Below are positions 17,342 to 27,855 of a DNA stretch of 64,000 nt, one piece after another. This stretch comes from Magnetospirillum molischianum DSM 120. GTDB lineage: Bacteria; Pseudomonadota; Alphaproteobacteria; Rhodospirillales; Magnetospirillaceae. A program made the position numbers and the translations under genes. The notes beneath the pieces were generated by a model. The model saw nothing but the letters and a program-made list of their open reading frames with translations. It was not told the origin of the DNA and ran no database searches. The stretch spans positions 266,315 to 330,314 of the forward strand of contig NZ_CAHP01000001.1 in assembly GCF_000294655.1 (NCBI RefSeq), written 5' to 3'. Positions within the stretch are counted from its first letter, which is position 1. The number at the start of each line of letters is the position of its first letter.

Positions 17342-18768
17342 AGAAGTCGTTGTTTCTCAATCCACCCTCGCTCGAAGGGTTCGACGGCGGCGCCGGTGCC
17401 CGCTATCAGGCGAAGCGTGAAGTTCGCTCTTTCTGGTATCCGACCTGGCTTGGCCAGCTCGCGGCGCTGGTTCCCGATTCGAAGCTGGTCGATGCTCCGG
17501 CTCACGGCCAGACCCTGGCCGACATCTTGCCGTTAGCGAAGGATTTCGAACTGCTGGTGATCTATGCCAGTGCCGCCACCTTCGCTTCCGAGGTTAAGGT
17601 TGCCGAGGCGTTCAAGGCCGCCAACCCCAACCTGATGATCGGCATGGTCGGCGCGCATGTCGCCACTGTGCCCGAGCCGTCGTTGCTGGCTTCGCCCGCG
17701 ATCGATTTCATTGCCCGCAACGAATTCGACTACACCATTGTCGAGATCGCCGAAGGCAAGCCGTTCGCCGAGATCGATGGCCTGACGTTCCGCGGCGTTG
17801 ATGGGGCGGTGGTCAACACCAAGGATCGCGCCCTGATCACCGACATGGACGCGCTGCCGTTCGTCTCGCCGGTTTATCGTCGCGATCTGAAGATTGAAGA
17901 TTATTTCATCGGCTATCTCAAGCATCCCTACATGTCGTTCTATACCGGGCGGGGATGTCGGTCGAAATGCACCTTCTGTCTGTGGCCGCAGACGATCGGC
18001 GGACGCTCTTACCGCGCCCGGACGCCTGCCAGCGTGATCGAGGAAGTGACCCAGGCTCGGGCAATGTTCCCCGAAGTGAAGGAATTCTTTTTCGACGACG
18101 ACACCTTCACCGATGACCTGGAGCGGGTTGAGGAAATTGCCCGCGGTATCGGTAAGTTGGGGATTCCGTGGTCTTGTAACGCCAAGGCCAACATCCCGCG
18201 CAAGACCCTGGAAGTGCTGAAGGCCAACGGCCTGCGTGTGTTGCTGGTCGGATATGAATCCGGTGTTCAGGACATTCTCAACAATGTCCGTAAGGGGCTG
18301 CGCCTCGACATCATGCGGCAGTTCTCCAAGGATTGCCACGAGTTGGGGATCATCGTTCACGGCACCTTCATTATCGGCTTGCCGGGCGAAACCCGCGAGA
18401 CGATCCAGCAGACCCTGGCTTTTGCCAAGGAAGTCAATCCGCGGACCCTCCAGGTGTCGATGGCGGCTCCCTATCCGGGGACAGAGCTGTTCCGTCAGGC
18501 GATTGACAACGGATGGTTCAAGCAGGACGAAGGGTTGTTGCGCCAGGATGGCTGGCAGATGGCGGCACTGCACTACCCGCATCTGTCGTCGGAGGAGATC
18601 TTCTCTGCCGTCGCCGATTTCTATAAGGCGTTTTATTTCCGCCCGTCGAAGATCGGTGAAATTGTCCTGGAGATGGTTCAGGACTGGGATATGATGAAGC
18701 GTCGCCTGCGCGAGGGTGTCGAATTCTTCCAGTTCCTGCGCACGCGTAAGCCTGGGGCCGATTGCTGA
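17338..18768 (+). CDS. hpnJ: Hopanoid radical SAM protein HpnJ
   Basis: HpnJ is a B12-dependent-type radical SAM enzyme needed to form the cyclitol ether head group of bacteriohopanetetrol, proposed to act by ring contraction. The 476-residue protein has an N-terminal Rossmann-like B12-binding region (about 1-165) and a radical SAM barrel with C207-x3-C211-x2-C214 in GRGCRSKCTFCLWPQ. FFFDDDTFTDD and GTFIIGLPGET are typical of the superfamily. The start overlaps the hpnI stop. Confidence 0.94.
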   Translation: MKKSLFLNPPSLEGFDGGAGARYQAKREVRSFWYPTWLGQLAALVPDSKLVDAPAHGQTLADILPLAKDFELLVIYASAATFASEVKVAEAFKAANPNLMIGMVGAHVATVPEPSLLASPAIDFIARNEFDYTIVEIAEGKPFAEIDGLTFRGVDGAVVNTKDRALITDMDALPFVSPVYRRDLKIEDYFIGYLKHPYMSFYTGRGCRSKCTFCLWPQTIGGRSYRARTPASVIEEVTQARAMFPEVKEFFFDDDTFTDDLERVEEIARGIGKLGIPWSCNAKANIPRKTLEVLKANGLRVLLVGYESGVQDILNNVRKGLRLDIMRQFSKDCHELGIIVHGTFIIGLPGETRETIQQTLAFAKEVNPRTLQVSMAAPYPGTELFRQAIDNGWFKQDEGLLRQDGWQMAALHYPHLSSEEIFSAVADFYKAFYFRPSKIGEIVLEMVQDWDMMKRRLREGVEFFQFLRTRKPGADC

Positions 18769-18842
18769 TCCCGGATTCGTTCGCCCACCCCAAGAGAGCC
18801 GGGTCCGGAACTGCGTGTGCCGGTTTCTGGACTCAGTTTCTC

Positions 18843-18871
18843 TTGACGGGGGGAGAGCGGATAAATAGGAT
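18843..18871 (+). promoter_or_regulatory. Sigma70-type promoter of the str operon
   Basis: TTGACG (18843-18848) and TAGGAT (18866-18871) are separated by exactly 17 bases. The site lies about 180 bases upstream of rpsL, leaving a long leader of GC-rich sequence in which I could not identify a regulatory structure. Confidence 0.65.
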
Positions 18872-19051
18872 GCGGGCCTCCCGGGGGACCGGTGGCTGGC
18901 GACGGGCCATGACACCGTCGTCCGCCGATTAGCGAAACAACGATGTTAACGCCGGACGGGTCGGCGACCGATACCCGAAGAGGCCCGGTAGTCAGGCTGC
19001 CGGTGACCTTTCATCTTGGTTGCGCCATTCCTGCGAGGGGAAAGAGACCGT

Positions 19052-19908
<857 letters not shown>

Positions 19909-19929
19909 ACCGGAAACGCGAGAATAAAA

Positions 19930-22014
19930 ATGGCCCGCACGACGCCCCTCGATCGGTACCGCAATATCGGCATCATGGCTCACATCGATGCCGGCAAGAC
20001 CACCACGACCGAGCGTATCCTTTACTACACCGGAAAGTCCTACAAGCTCGGTGAGGTGCATGAAGGCACCGCCACCATGGACTGGATGGAGCAGGAGCAG
20101 GAACGCGGTATCACCATCACTTCCGCCGCGACGACCGCGTTCTGGCGTGATCATCGCGTCAACATCATCGACACCCCCGGTCACGTCGACTTCACCATTG
20201 AGGTCGAGCGTTCCTTGCGCGTGCTCGATGGTGCGGTGACGGTGTTCGACTCGGTCGCTGGCGTCGAGCCGCAGTCCGAGACGGTGTGGCGTCAGGCAGA
20301 CAAGTACGAAGTTCCGCGGATTTGCTTCGTCAATAAGATGGATCGTATCGGCGCCAACTTCTACCGTTGCGTCGATATGATCATCGATCGCCTCGGTGCC
20401 CGTCCGCTGGTGCTCCATCTGCCGATCGGCGAAGAGAGCAACTATCTCGGTGTCGTCGATCTGCTGCGCAACTGCGCGGTGATCTGGAAAGACGAAAACC
20501 TGGGCGCCGAGTTCGAAGACGCCCCGATCCCGGCCGATCTGGCCGAGAAGGCCGCCGAATATCGCGCCCAGCTCATCGAGACCGCGGTCGAGATGGACGA
20601 TGACGCGATGGAGCTGTATCTCAGCGGCGAGGAGCCCTCGATCGAGACTCTTCGTGCCTGTATCCGCAAGGGCACCATCGCTCGGACCTTCGTGCCCGTG
20701 CTGTGCGGTTCGGCCTTCAAGAACAAGGGCGTTCAGCCCCTGCTCGACGCGGTGGTCGATTACCTTCCGTCGCCGCTCGACATTCCCGCCATCAACGGCG
20801 TGAAGTTCGGCACCGAAGAGGAAATCTTCCGTCACGCCACCGATGACGAGCCGTTCTCTGGTCTTGCCTTCAAGATCATGAACGATCCCTTCGTCGGTTC
20901 GCTGACTTTCGTCCGCGTCTATTCGGGCGTTGTCGAGTCGGGTTCGTACATCCAGAACACCGTCAAGGAAAAGCGCGAGCGCGTCGGCCGTATGCTGCTG
21001 ATGCACGCCAATTCGCGTGAAGAAATCAAGGAAGCCCGCGCTGGCGATATCGTCGCCTTCGCTGGTCTCAAGGACACCACGACCGGTGATACCCTGTGCG
21101 ACCCGACCCCCAGCTCGCTGGTGATCCTGGAGCGCATGGACTTCCCCGAGCCGGTGATCGAGGTCGCGGTCGAACCGAAGTCGAAGGCTGACCAGGAAAA
21201 GATGGGCGTTGCCCTGGCGCGTCTTGCCGCCGAGGATCCGTCCTTCCGCGTTGCGTCGGACCCCGAAAGCGGTCAGACGGTGATCAAGGGGATGGGCGAG
21301 CTTCACCTCGAAATCCTCGTTGATCGCATGAAGCGCGAGTTCAAGGTCGAAGCCAACGTCGGCGCGCCGCAGGTGGCCTATCGTGAGACGATCTCGAAGT
21401 CTTACGAGTGCGACTACACCCACAAGAAGCAGACCGGTGGTTCGGGTCAGTTCGCCCGCGTCAAGATCCGCTTCGAGCCGGCCGAGAAGGGCGACGGTTT
21501 CGTCTTCACCAACAAGGTCGTTGGTGGTTCGGTGCCGAAGGAATACGTCCCCGGCGTCGAAAAGGGTATCCGCTCGGCGATGGACAATGGCGTGATTGCC
21601 GGCTTCCCGCTGATCGACTTCAAGGCGACCCTGATCGACGGTGCCTATCACGACGTCGACTCGTCGGTGCTGGCCTTCGAAATCGCTTCCCGCGCTGCCT
21701 TCCGCGAAGGTATCGCCAAAGCGGGTCCGAAGCTGCTTGAGCCGATGATGCGTGTCGAGGTCGTCACCCCCGAAGACTACATGGGCGACGTCATTGGCGA
21801 TCTGAACAGCCGTCGCGGTCAGGTCAACGGCATGGATCAGCGCGGTAATGCCCGCGTCATCACCGCCATGGTGCCTCTCGCCAACATGTTCGGCTACGTC
21901 AATACCCTGCGCTCGATGTCGCAGGGCCGGGCGCAGTACTCGATGCACTTCGATCACTATTCCGAAGTGCCTCAGAATGTGTCGGACGAGATTCGCGCCA
22001 AGCTGGCTGGCTAA
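19930..22014 (+). CDS. fusA: Elongation factor G
   Basis: EF-G is the GTPase that drives translocation. All G motifs are present in the 694-residue protein: [15 protein letters not shown] near residue 17, the [10 protein letters not shown] switch, DTPGHVDFT and NKMD. Domains II-V follow, with the domain IV segment [12 protein letters not shown]. Third gene of the str operon, 21 bases after rpsG. Confidence 0.99.
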   Translation: MARTTPLDRYRNIGIMAHIDAGKTTTTERILYYTGKSYKLGEVHEGTATMDWMEQEQERGITITSAATTAFWRDHRVNIIDTPGHVDFTIEVERSLRVLDGAVTVFDSVAGVEPQSETVWRQADKYEVPRICFVNKMDRIGANFYRCVDMIIDRLGARPLVLHLPIGEESNYLGVVDLLRNCAVIWKDENLGAEFEDAPIPADLAEKAAEYRAQLIETAVEMDDDAMELYLSGEEPSIETLRACIRKGTIARTFVPVLCGSAFKNKGVQPLLDAVVDYLPSPLDIPAINGVKFGTEEEIFRHATDDEPFSGLAFKIMNDPFVGSLTFVRVYSGVVESGSYIQNTVKEKRERVGRMLLMHANSREEIKEARAGDIVAFAGLKDTTTGDTLCDPTPSSLVILERMDFPEPVIEVAVEPKSKADQEKMGVALARLAAEDPSFRVASDPESGQTVIKGMGELHLEILVDRMKREFKVEANVGAPQVAYRETISKSYECDYTHKKQTGGSGQFARVKIRFEPAEKGDGFVFTNKVVGGSVPKEYVPGVEKGIRSAMDNGVIAGFPLIDFKATLIDGAYHDVDSSVLAFEIASRAAFREGIAKAGPKLLEPMMRVEVVTPEDYMGDVIGDLNSRRGQVNGMDQRGNARVITAMVPLANMFGYVNTLRSMSQGRAQYSMHFDHYSEVPQNVSDEIRAKLAG

Positions 22015-22047
22015 AAAACACGGTATTCGAGGACGGAGTAAGAGACG

Positions 22048-23238
<1,191 letters not shown>

Positions 23239-23267
23239 TCTCGACGGTCCTTAAGGTTTGTACGACG

Positions 23268-23299
23268 CGCCCGGAGCTTACTGCTCCGGGCGTTTTCGT
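23268..23299 (+). terminator. Rho-independent terminator of the str operon
   Basis: A perfect 10-bp GC-rich stem (23268-23277 with 23283-23292) around a 5-base loop is followed by TTTTCGTTT. It begins 30 bases after the tuf stop. Confidence 0.92.
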
Positions 23300-23371
23300 T
23301 TGTGGGTGCGCGGGGGACGTGTCTGTGCCGTCGATCCAAAGGCGATAGCGTCTTCCATGCCCCAAGCCATC

Positions 23372-23400
23372 TTGCCTCGCGCCCGCAGGGTGTCTAATAT
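23372..23400 (+). promoter_or_regulatory. Sigma70-type promoter for the small membrane protein gene
   Basis: TTGCCT (23372-23377) and TAATAT (23395-23400) are 17 bases apart. The predicted start site would lie about 23 bases before the ATG at 23430, with GAGGGGA as ribosome site. Confidence 0.6.
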
Positions 23401-23429
23401 TCAATCCCTAACGTTCGAGGGGATTGGCG

Positions 23430-23774
23430 ATGGCCAAGGTGGTAAGCGGACTCGCGCAGGGAACGAAACTTGTGGCGAAGGGAACGCGCCTCGTTGCGTT
23501 GTTCGTGATGAAGCTGTCACGTCTTCTGGTGCGGCTGACCGGGCGCTTCGGTCTTGCCTTCGCCCATTCTTCTAACGAGACCAAGACCACCACGCTGATG
23601 GCTTTGCTCTGTGCCGTCGGTGGTATTGTTTTGTCGCCGTTGGTCGAAATCACCGTGGCGGGAAGCGCCGTTTCGAGCGCGATGATTTTGGCTCTAATCG
23701 GGCTGGTGATCGGGTCTTTGGCCGGGTACAGTGCCGTTAAGAAGGTCCGGGACGGGGGAAAAGCCGGATCGTAG
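23430..23774 (+). CDS. Small uncharacterised membrane protein
   Basis: I do not recognise the family. The 114-residue product has a basic, amphipathic N-terminal third (KVVSGLAQGTKLVAKGTRLVAL), a hydrophobic helix at about residues 56-72 (TLMALLCAVGGIVLSPL) and a second one at 80-100 (SSAMILALIGLVIGSLAGY), ending in a basic tail. It has its own promoter and ribosome site and stands just before a gene set with tail-anchored proteins, a VWA protein, a phosphatase and a kinase on the same strand, so it may belong to that module. Confidence 0.65.
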   Translation: MAKVVSGLAQGTKLVAKGTRLVALFVMKLSRLLVRLTGRFGLAFAHSSNETKTTTLMALLCAVGGIVLSPLVEITVAGSAVSSAMILALIGLVIGSLAGYSAVKKVRDGGKAGS

Positions 23775-23849
23775 GGGAAATCGCCTGGTTCCGGCTCGGA
23801 ATTGGGCGGGAATCGGCAGGTCGACATTCCGGGGGGATCGGTCGCACAG

Positions 23850-23879
23850 TTGCCGGTTAGGAACTGCGGCGGCTATTCT
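23850..23879 (+). promoter_or_regulatory. Putative promoter upstream of the first tail-anchored protein gene
   Basis: TTGCCG (23850-23855) and TATTCT (23874-23879) are separated by 18 bases, about 37 bases before the ATG at 23917. Confidence 0.5.
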
Positions 23880-23916
23880 CTTTGGGTCTTGAATCCATGG
23901 GTTTCGAGGAACGGAA

Positions 23917-24372
23917 ATGACGGAGAACGGTGGGCGAGAGCTCCAGAGCGTCGAGCCGGTTGCAAATAATATACCGGCGGAGCGGGCATTAAGCCTCACG
24001 CAGAGCGACTCGCTCGATCTGAGCGGTTTGTCCGATGCGCAGGTTGCCCTGATCAAACGGCAGCATGCCGACGGAATGGTCTCGGTCCAGGTCAAGGCCG
24101 CCGAGATGAAACTGGATGTGTCGGCCCTGGATGCGGCATTGACCTCCTTTACCGACCAGACCGCCAAGGCGACCCAGGCCGGTGCCCATGCCACCATCCA
24201 GCATTCGCAGACCAGCGCCATCGGCAAGACCGAAGTGGTGATCGGCAATACGGAACGGGCCGCTGCGGGCCGGTTCGCCGGGTTTTCCGAAGTGGTGCAG
24301 AAATATATTCTGTGGATCGTTGGCGCTGTTGCTGTGCTGGTGATCCTCGGTAGCACGGTCATGGGCCGCTAG
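23917..24372 (+). CDS. Uncharacterised tail-anchored membrane protein, paralogue A
   Basis: The 151-residue protein has no signal peptide; residues 1-118 are hydrophilic and a single hydrophobic helix at about 130-148 (YILWIVGAVAVLVILGS) ends the chain, the layout of a tail-anchored protein facing the cytosol. Residues 40-95 are predicted helical (IKRQHADGMVSVQVKAAEMKL). A paralogue at 25634-26092 is identical at 97 of the first 118 positions by my manual alignment, but its membrane segment is unrelated. The next gene starts 4 bases after its stop. The family is unknown to me. Confidence 0.8.
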   Translation: MTENGGRELQSVEPVANNIPAERALSLTQSDSLDLSGLSDAQVALIKRQHADGMVSVQVKAAEMKLDVSALDAALTSFTDQTAKATQAGAHATIQHSQTSAIGKTEVVIGNTERAAAGRFAGFSEVVQKYILWIVGAVAVLVILGSTVMGR

Positions 24373-24375
24373 CCG

Positions 24376-24666
24376 ATGTTCAAGCGCGACATCATTCTTC
24401 GGCAGCCGCAGGACGCGCCCCGAGAATTGGCGCGCTTTCGTTCTCTTCTCACCCATTCTGGTCTGCCGGATGTGACTGCCGCGCTGCTTGCCGAGCAGGT
24501 CGAAAGCACACTGTTGCAGTTCCAGTTCCAGATGTCCGTTCCCCACGTCAAGAAGATCGTCGCCGATCGGGTGCTTGAAGGGGATGGCTATCGGGTGACG
24601 ATCGAGATTCGGCTTGGTAGTGAAAGTCTTTTGGCGAAAGTGTTGCGCCTGTTTCGGGGGGGGTAA
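24376..24666 (+). CDS. Small uncharacterised protein of the VWA-PP2C-kinase locus
   Basis: A 96-residue basic protein with predicted helical N-terminal half (DAPRELARFRSLLTHSG) and a C-terminal part that alternates polar and hydrophobic residues (YRVTIEIRLGSESLLAKVL). There are no recognisable motifs, signal peptide or membrane helix. It is tightly packed: 4 bases after the tail-anchored protein gene and overlapping the next gene by one base (TAATG), indicating that the three are made together. Confidence 0.7.
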   Translation: MFKRDIILRQPQDAPRELARFRSLLTHSGLPDVTAALLAEQVESTLLQFQFQMSVPHVKKIVADRVLEGDGYRVTIEIRLGSESLLAKVLRLFRGG

Positions 24667-25487
24667 TGGGACTGGCTCGTCGCCACATCCAGGAAGCCCA
24701 GGAGTTCTCTCGCGAGGTCGGGGGCCTCGATGCCGAGGTGAAGGCTTACTTCTTCTCGTTGGATCGCGAGCAGCTCGATATCCTGTTGAAGGAATACGGT
24801 AAGAAATACAGTCCCCAGGCGGCCAGTTATGCCCGTCAGGCGATTCCGAAGTGGCGGGCCGGTTCGACGAAGATGTCGGGAACCGTGATGAAACGGTTGT
24901 TCGACCTGTTGCCGCCGTTGATGCCGCTTCATATGAAATTTGATCTGGCCGAGCGGATCTGGCTACATTTTGGTCCCGCATCTCGCCACGAATACATCAT
25001 CGGTCCCAATGCCGATGTCGCGGAGTTAATCGCCCTGGTGTGCGAGAAACTCGACGAAGTGGTGATTCCCTATGAACTGGAAGAAGCGGTGCCGCACCGC
25101 TTTCACTGGTTGTCTTCGGGTGATGTTAAGATCAAGGAAAAGCTGCTGAATCACTCCCGCCAGGTTCAAAAGACGCTGGCGACGGAAAAGCTGTCGCTGG
25201 AAATTCCCGTCTTGCAGCGTCAGGTCCGCGATCACTCCGATATTACGCGTCTGGCCCGTATCGAACTGAAAATCCATAAGCACAGCGTCATCGTTTCGGT
25301 TGAGAAAGCGATGAATCGCAAGGTGATGGAAAAAACTCCCGAGGCGATTATCAGCCCCGACAGCCAACGCAACTGGCTGCGGTTGCTGATTGGAACCGTG
25401 CTGATCTCCTTTGTTTTGTCACGTCAGGTGGTGTGGTCCACCCTGTTCGAAGTGATCGCGCGGCTGAACGTCCTTTTGCCGTTCTGA
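24666..25487 (+). CDS. Uncharacterised protein with C-terminal membrane segment
   Basis: The 273-residue protein is mostly soluble and helical with a hydrophobic segment near the C-terminus (about residues 241-262, LRLLIGTVLISFVLSRQVVWS), so it is probably membrane anchored with its bulk in the cytosol. It contains many charged helices (SREVGGLDAEVKAYFFSLDR; LLNHSRQVQKTLATEKLSLE). I do not recognise a family. Its start overlaps the previous stop by one base. A second promoter and the paralogous tail-anchored gene follow it. Confidence 0.75.
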   Translation: MGLARRHIQEAQEFSREVGGLDAEVKAYFFSLDREQLDILLKEYGKKYSPQAASYARQAIPKWRAGSTKMSGTVMKRLFDLLPPLMPLHMKFDLAERIWLHFGPASRHEYIIGPNADVAELIALVCEKLDEVVIPYELEEAVPHRFHWLSSGDVKIKEKLLNHSRQVQKTLATEKLSLEIPVLQRQVRDHSDITRLARIELKIHKHSVIVSVEKAMNRKVMEKTPEAIISPDSQRNWLRLLIGTVLISFVLSRQVVWSTLFEVIARLNVLLPF

Positions 25488-25569
25488 TCGGTGCCGCCTC
25501 TGTCCGTCCGTCCCGAGTGCTGTGGCACCGGGGGGGGCGGGAATTGTCGGATTCTCGCGGCTGGCTGGC

Positions 25570-25598
25570 TTGTCTGGCTGAGTCCGGCACGGCATAAT
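25570..25598 (+). promoter_or_regulatory. Sigma70-type promoter upstream of the second tail-anchored protein gene
   Basis: TTGTCT (25570-25575) and CATAAT (25593-25598) are separated by 17 bases, about 35 bases before the ATG at 25634. The two paralogues therefore seem to be transcribed from separate promoters. Confidence 0.6.
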
Positions 25599-25633
25599 CG
25601 CCGCCGGCTGAAAATTGGTTCGGGGGTTACTGT

Positions 25634-26092
25634 ATGTCTGAGGCAACGGGGCGGGAATTGCAGAACGTCGAGCCGGTCGTGGCGAATGTCCCGGCCGAGC
25701 GGGCGATCAATCTCGCACAGAACGACGTGCTTGATCTGAGCGGCTTGAACGACACCCAAATCGCTGAGATCAAACGTCAGCACGCCGATGGGATGGTTTC
25801 GGTCCAAGTCAAAGCCGCCGAGATGAAACTGGACGTTACCGCGCTGGACGCGGCGCTGACCTCGTTCACCGACCAGACCGCCAAGGCGTCTCAGGCCGGT
25901 GCCCACGCCACCATCCAGCATTCGCAGACGACTTCGATCGGTAAGACCGAGGTGGTGATCGGCAATACCGACCGTGCCGCCGCCGGGAAGATCAATTCCG
26001 GCTCGAACACCCATCTTCGCACCCTTCTGGTGGTCGCGGTTGTCGCTATCGCTGTTGTGGTTTTGGTCGGGCTGTTCCGCGGCCATCCGTAA
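25634..26092 (+). CDS. Uncharacterised tail-anchored membrane protein, paralogue B
   Basis: The 152-residue product aligns without gaps to paralogue A over residues 1-118, and over residues 45-118 only 6 of 74 positions differ, all but one being conservative. Its C-terminal helix (about 130-147, LLVVAVVAIAVVVLVGLF) is unrelated in sequence to that of A, and the linker before it is Ser/Asn-rich rather than hydrophobic. Codon differences between the copies are mostly synonymous, which points to selection on the soluble part. It has its own promoter and precedes the VWA gene by about 200 bases. Confidence 0.8.
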   Translation: MSEATGRELQNVEPVVANVPAERAINLAQNDVLDLSGLNDTQIAEIKRQHADGMVSVQVKAAEMKLDVTALDAALTSFTDQTAKASQAGAHATIQHSQTTSIGKTEVVIGNTDRAAAGKINSGSNTHLRTLLVVAVVAIAVVVLVGLFRGHP

Positions 26093-26195
26093 CGTCTTGT
26101 CATGGCTGCGTTGGGTCGGACCGGCCTCGCCGCCGTTTGGAAAGTTTGGGCGTGCGTCCGTCTGCTCGCCCTCTGCCGCCGATTCCCGGCGGGTT

Positions 26196-26212
26196 GCGTT
26201 CGTTTTGAACGC
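26196..26212. promoter_or_regulatory. Palindrome upstream of the VWA gene, possible operator
   Basis: GCGTTC and GAACGC flank a 5-base centre, a perfect 6-bp inverted repeat about 77 bases before the VWA start. A TACACT -10-like hexamer at 26256-26261 lies downstream. It is not the direct-repeat LexA box of alphaproteobacteria. The function is a guess. Confidence 0.3.
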
Positions 26213-26288
26213 CATCGCTGGGGATCGCGGCTTTCTCCGGCGCGATCTTCAATGATACACTGCGCCACGTTTCAGTCCGGGGGAGCCT

Positions 26289-27122
26289 ATGTCTTATACC
26301 GCCGATATCAGTCGTTCCACGCCGACCTGTTTTCTGTTCGTGATCGATCAGTCGGGGTCAATGGACGAGATTCTGGATTCTGGCGAATCCAAGGCTGAAT
26401 TCGTCGCCAATGTTTTAAACAAGACGCTTTATCAGTTAGTGATCCGCAGCACCCGCGCCGATGGTGTGCGGAATTACTTTGATGTCGGCGTGATTGCGTA
26501 TGGCGGTGCGGGTGTCGGCTCGGGCTTTCGCGGTGCGTTGAACAGCGGCATTATCCATCCGCTGTCGGAGATCGAAGCCAACGTGCTGCGGGTTGACGAA
26601 AAGCACAAGAAGGTCAGCGACGGTGCCGGTGGTCTGGTCGAGGTGTCGGTCAAGTTCCCGGTCTGGTTCGAGGCGGTTAACGAGGGTGGAACCCCGATGT
26701 GCGAGGCGATGCACAAGGTCGCCGAAGTGTTGGTCGAATGGTGCGATGCCCATCCCGGCAGTTATCCGCCGACCATCATCCACGTCACCGATGGCCAATC
26801 GACCGATGGTGACCCGTCGCGGATCGCCGATGGATTGAAGCAGATCGCCACCCAGGACGGCACCTGCCTGCTGTTCAATCTGCATATCGACCGCACCAGT
26901 GGTTCGGCGGTTCTGTTCCCGGCCACCGAGCGCGGCTTGCCCGATTCTTATTCGAAGATGCTGTACCGGATGTCGAGTGTCTTTCCGCCCCATCTAGTTG
27001 CGGCGGCGAAGGCCAAAGGTCATGAGGTCGAGGAGGATTCCCGCTTCTTCGGCTACAAGGCCAATATCGAGGAAATCGTCGACTTCTTCGAAATCGGCAC
27101 TCAGGCGGCCAATCTGCGGTAG
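26289..27122 (+). CDS. VWA-domain protein (TerY-like)
   Basis: The 277-residue protein is almost entirely a von Willebrand factor A domain. The metal-ion-dependent adhesion site is complete: D20-x-S22-x-S24 in DQSGSM, the threonine in EGGTPMCEAM, and the aspartate in HVTDGQSTDGD. No signal peptide is present, so it is cytosolic. VWA proteins of this size encoded beside a PP2C phosphatase and a kinase recall the TerY-P triads described from comparative genomics of Ter stress systems. The PP2C gene follows after 19 bases. Confidence 0.88.
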   Translation: MSYTADISRSTPTCFLFVIDQSGSMDEILDSGESKAEFVANVLNKTLYQLVIRSTRADGVRNYFDVGVIAYGGAGVGSGFRGALNSGIIHPLSEIEANVLRVDEKHKKVSDGAGGLVEVSVKFPVWFEAVNEGGTPMCEAMHKVAEVLVEWCDAHPGSYPPTIIHVTDGQSTDGDPSRIADGLKQIATQDGTCLLFNLHIDRTSGSAVLFPATERGLPDSYSKMLYRMSSVFPPHLVAAAKAKGHEVEEDSRFFGYKANIEEIVDFFEIGTQAANLR

Positions 27123-27141
27123 GGCGAGAGGAGGGCAGGCC

Positions 27142-27849
27142 ATGCGCCCGCTGTTCGAAGCCCAAGTGTCCAAGTTGGAGGCGGCACCTCACGAGATCGA
27201 GGATGCCGCCTGCTCATGGCCGCAGCGCGGGCTGTACGCGGTCAGCGACGGTGCCAGCGAATCCTATCACTCGGCATCGTGGGCGCGCGTGCTGGTCCGG
27301 CGTTTCATTGCTCATCCGTCGCTGGGGGCTGAGTGGCTGGCCGAGGCGATTACCGAGTACAACACCGGCTTCGACCGTGAAACGATGTCGTGGAGCGCTC
27401 AGGCGGCATTCGACCGTGGTTCGTTTGCGACTTTGCTGGGGTTGTCAGTGTCACGGCCCGAGGAGCGGGTCCGGCTGCTTGCCGTTGGCGATTCGCTGGC
27501 GGTGCTGGTCTCGGGAGGGCATCTGGTCGCCTCGTTCCCCTATGACCGGCCCGAGCAGTTCGAGGCTCGTCCCATGCTTCTCTCGACTGTTTCCGAGCGC
27601 AACGAGGCGCTGCTGCGCCCCGCCAGTCTCCAGGCGATGACCGCCGAATGGGGGCTGAAGGGTATCGTCAATCCCCGCGTCCTGTTGATGACCGACGCAT
27701 TGGGGGCTTGGCTTCTGGCCGAGGCGGATGAGAGGGTCGAACACTTATTGACGTTGCCGTCGGCAGCCGCCTTCTCGCGGTTGGTGGTCGAGGAACGCGC
27801 CGCCGGGCGAATGCGTCGCGACGATTGCACCCTCGTGGTCCTGGGGTAG
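27142..27849 (+). CDS. PP2C-like serine/threonine phosphatase
   Basis: This 235-residue protein is a compact PP2C-type phosphatase. The metal-binding acidic residues can be placed in EIEDAA (near residue 19), YAVSDGASES (near 33) and RRDDCTLVV (near 228), and LLAVGDSLAVLV matches the VGDSR-type motif. GAGGAGGG lies just upstream of the ATG at 27142; a longer frame overlapping the VWA gene is rejected. It would be expected to oppose the adjacent kinase. The kinase gene starts 6 bases after its stop. Confidence 0.85.
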   Translation: MRPLFEAQVSKLEAAPHEIEDAACSWPQRGLYAVSDGASESYHSASWARVLVRRFIAHPSLGAEWLAEAITEYNTGFDRETMSWSAQAAFDRGSFATLLGLSVSRPEERVRLLAVGDSLAVLVSGGHLVASFPYDRPEQFEARPMLLSTVSERNEALLRPASLQAMTAEWGLKGIVNPRVLLMTDALGAWLLAEADERVEHLLTLPSAAAFSRLVVEERAAGRMRRDDCTLVVLG

Positions 27850-27855
27850 TGGCCG

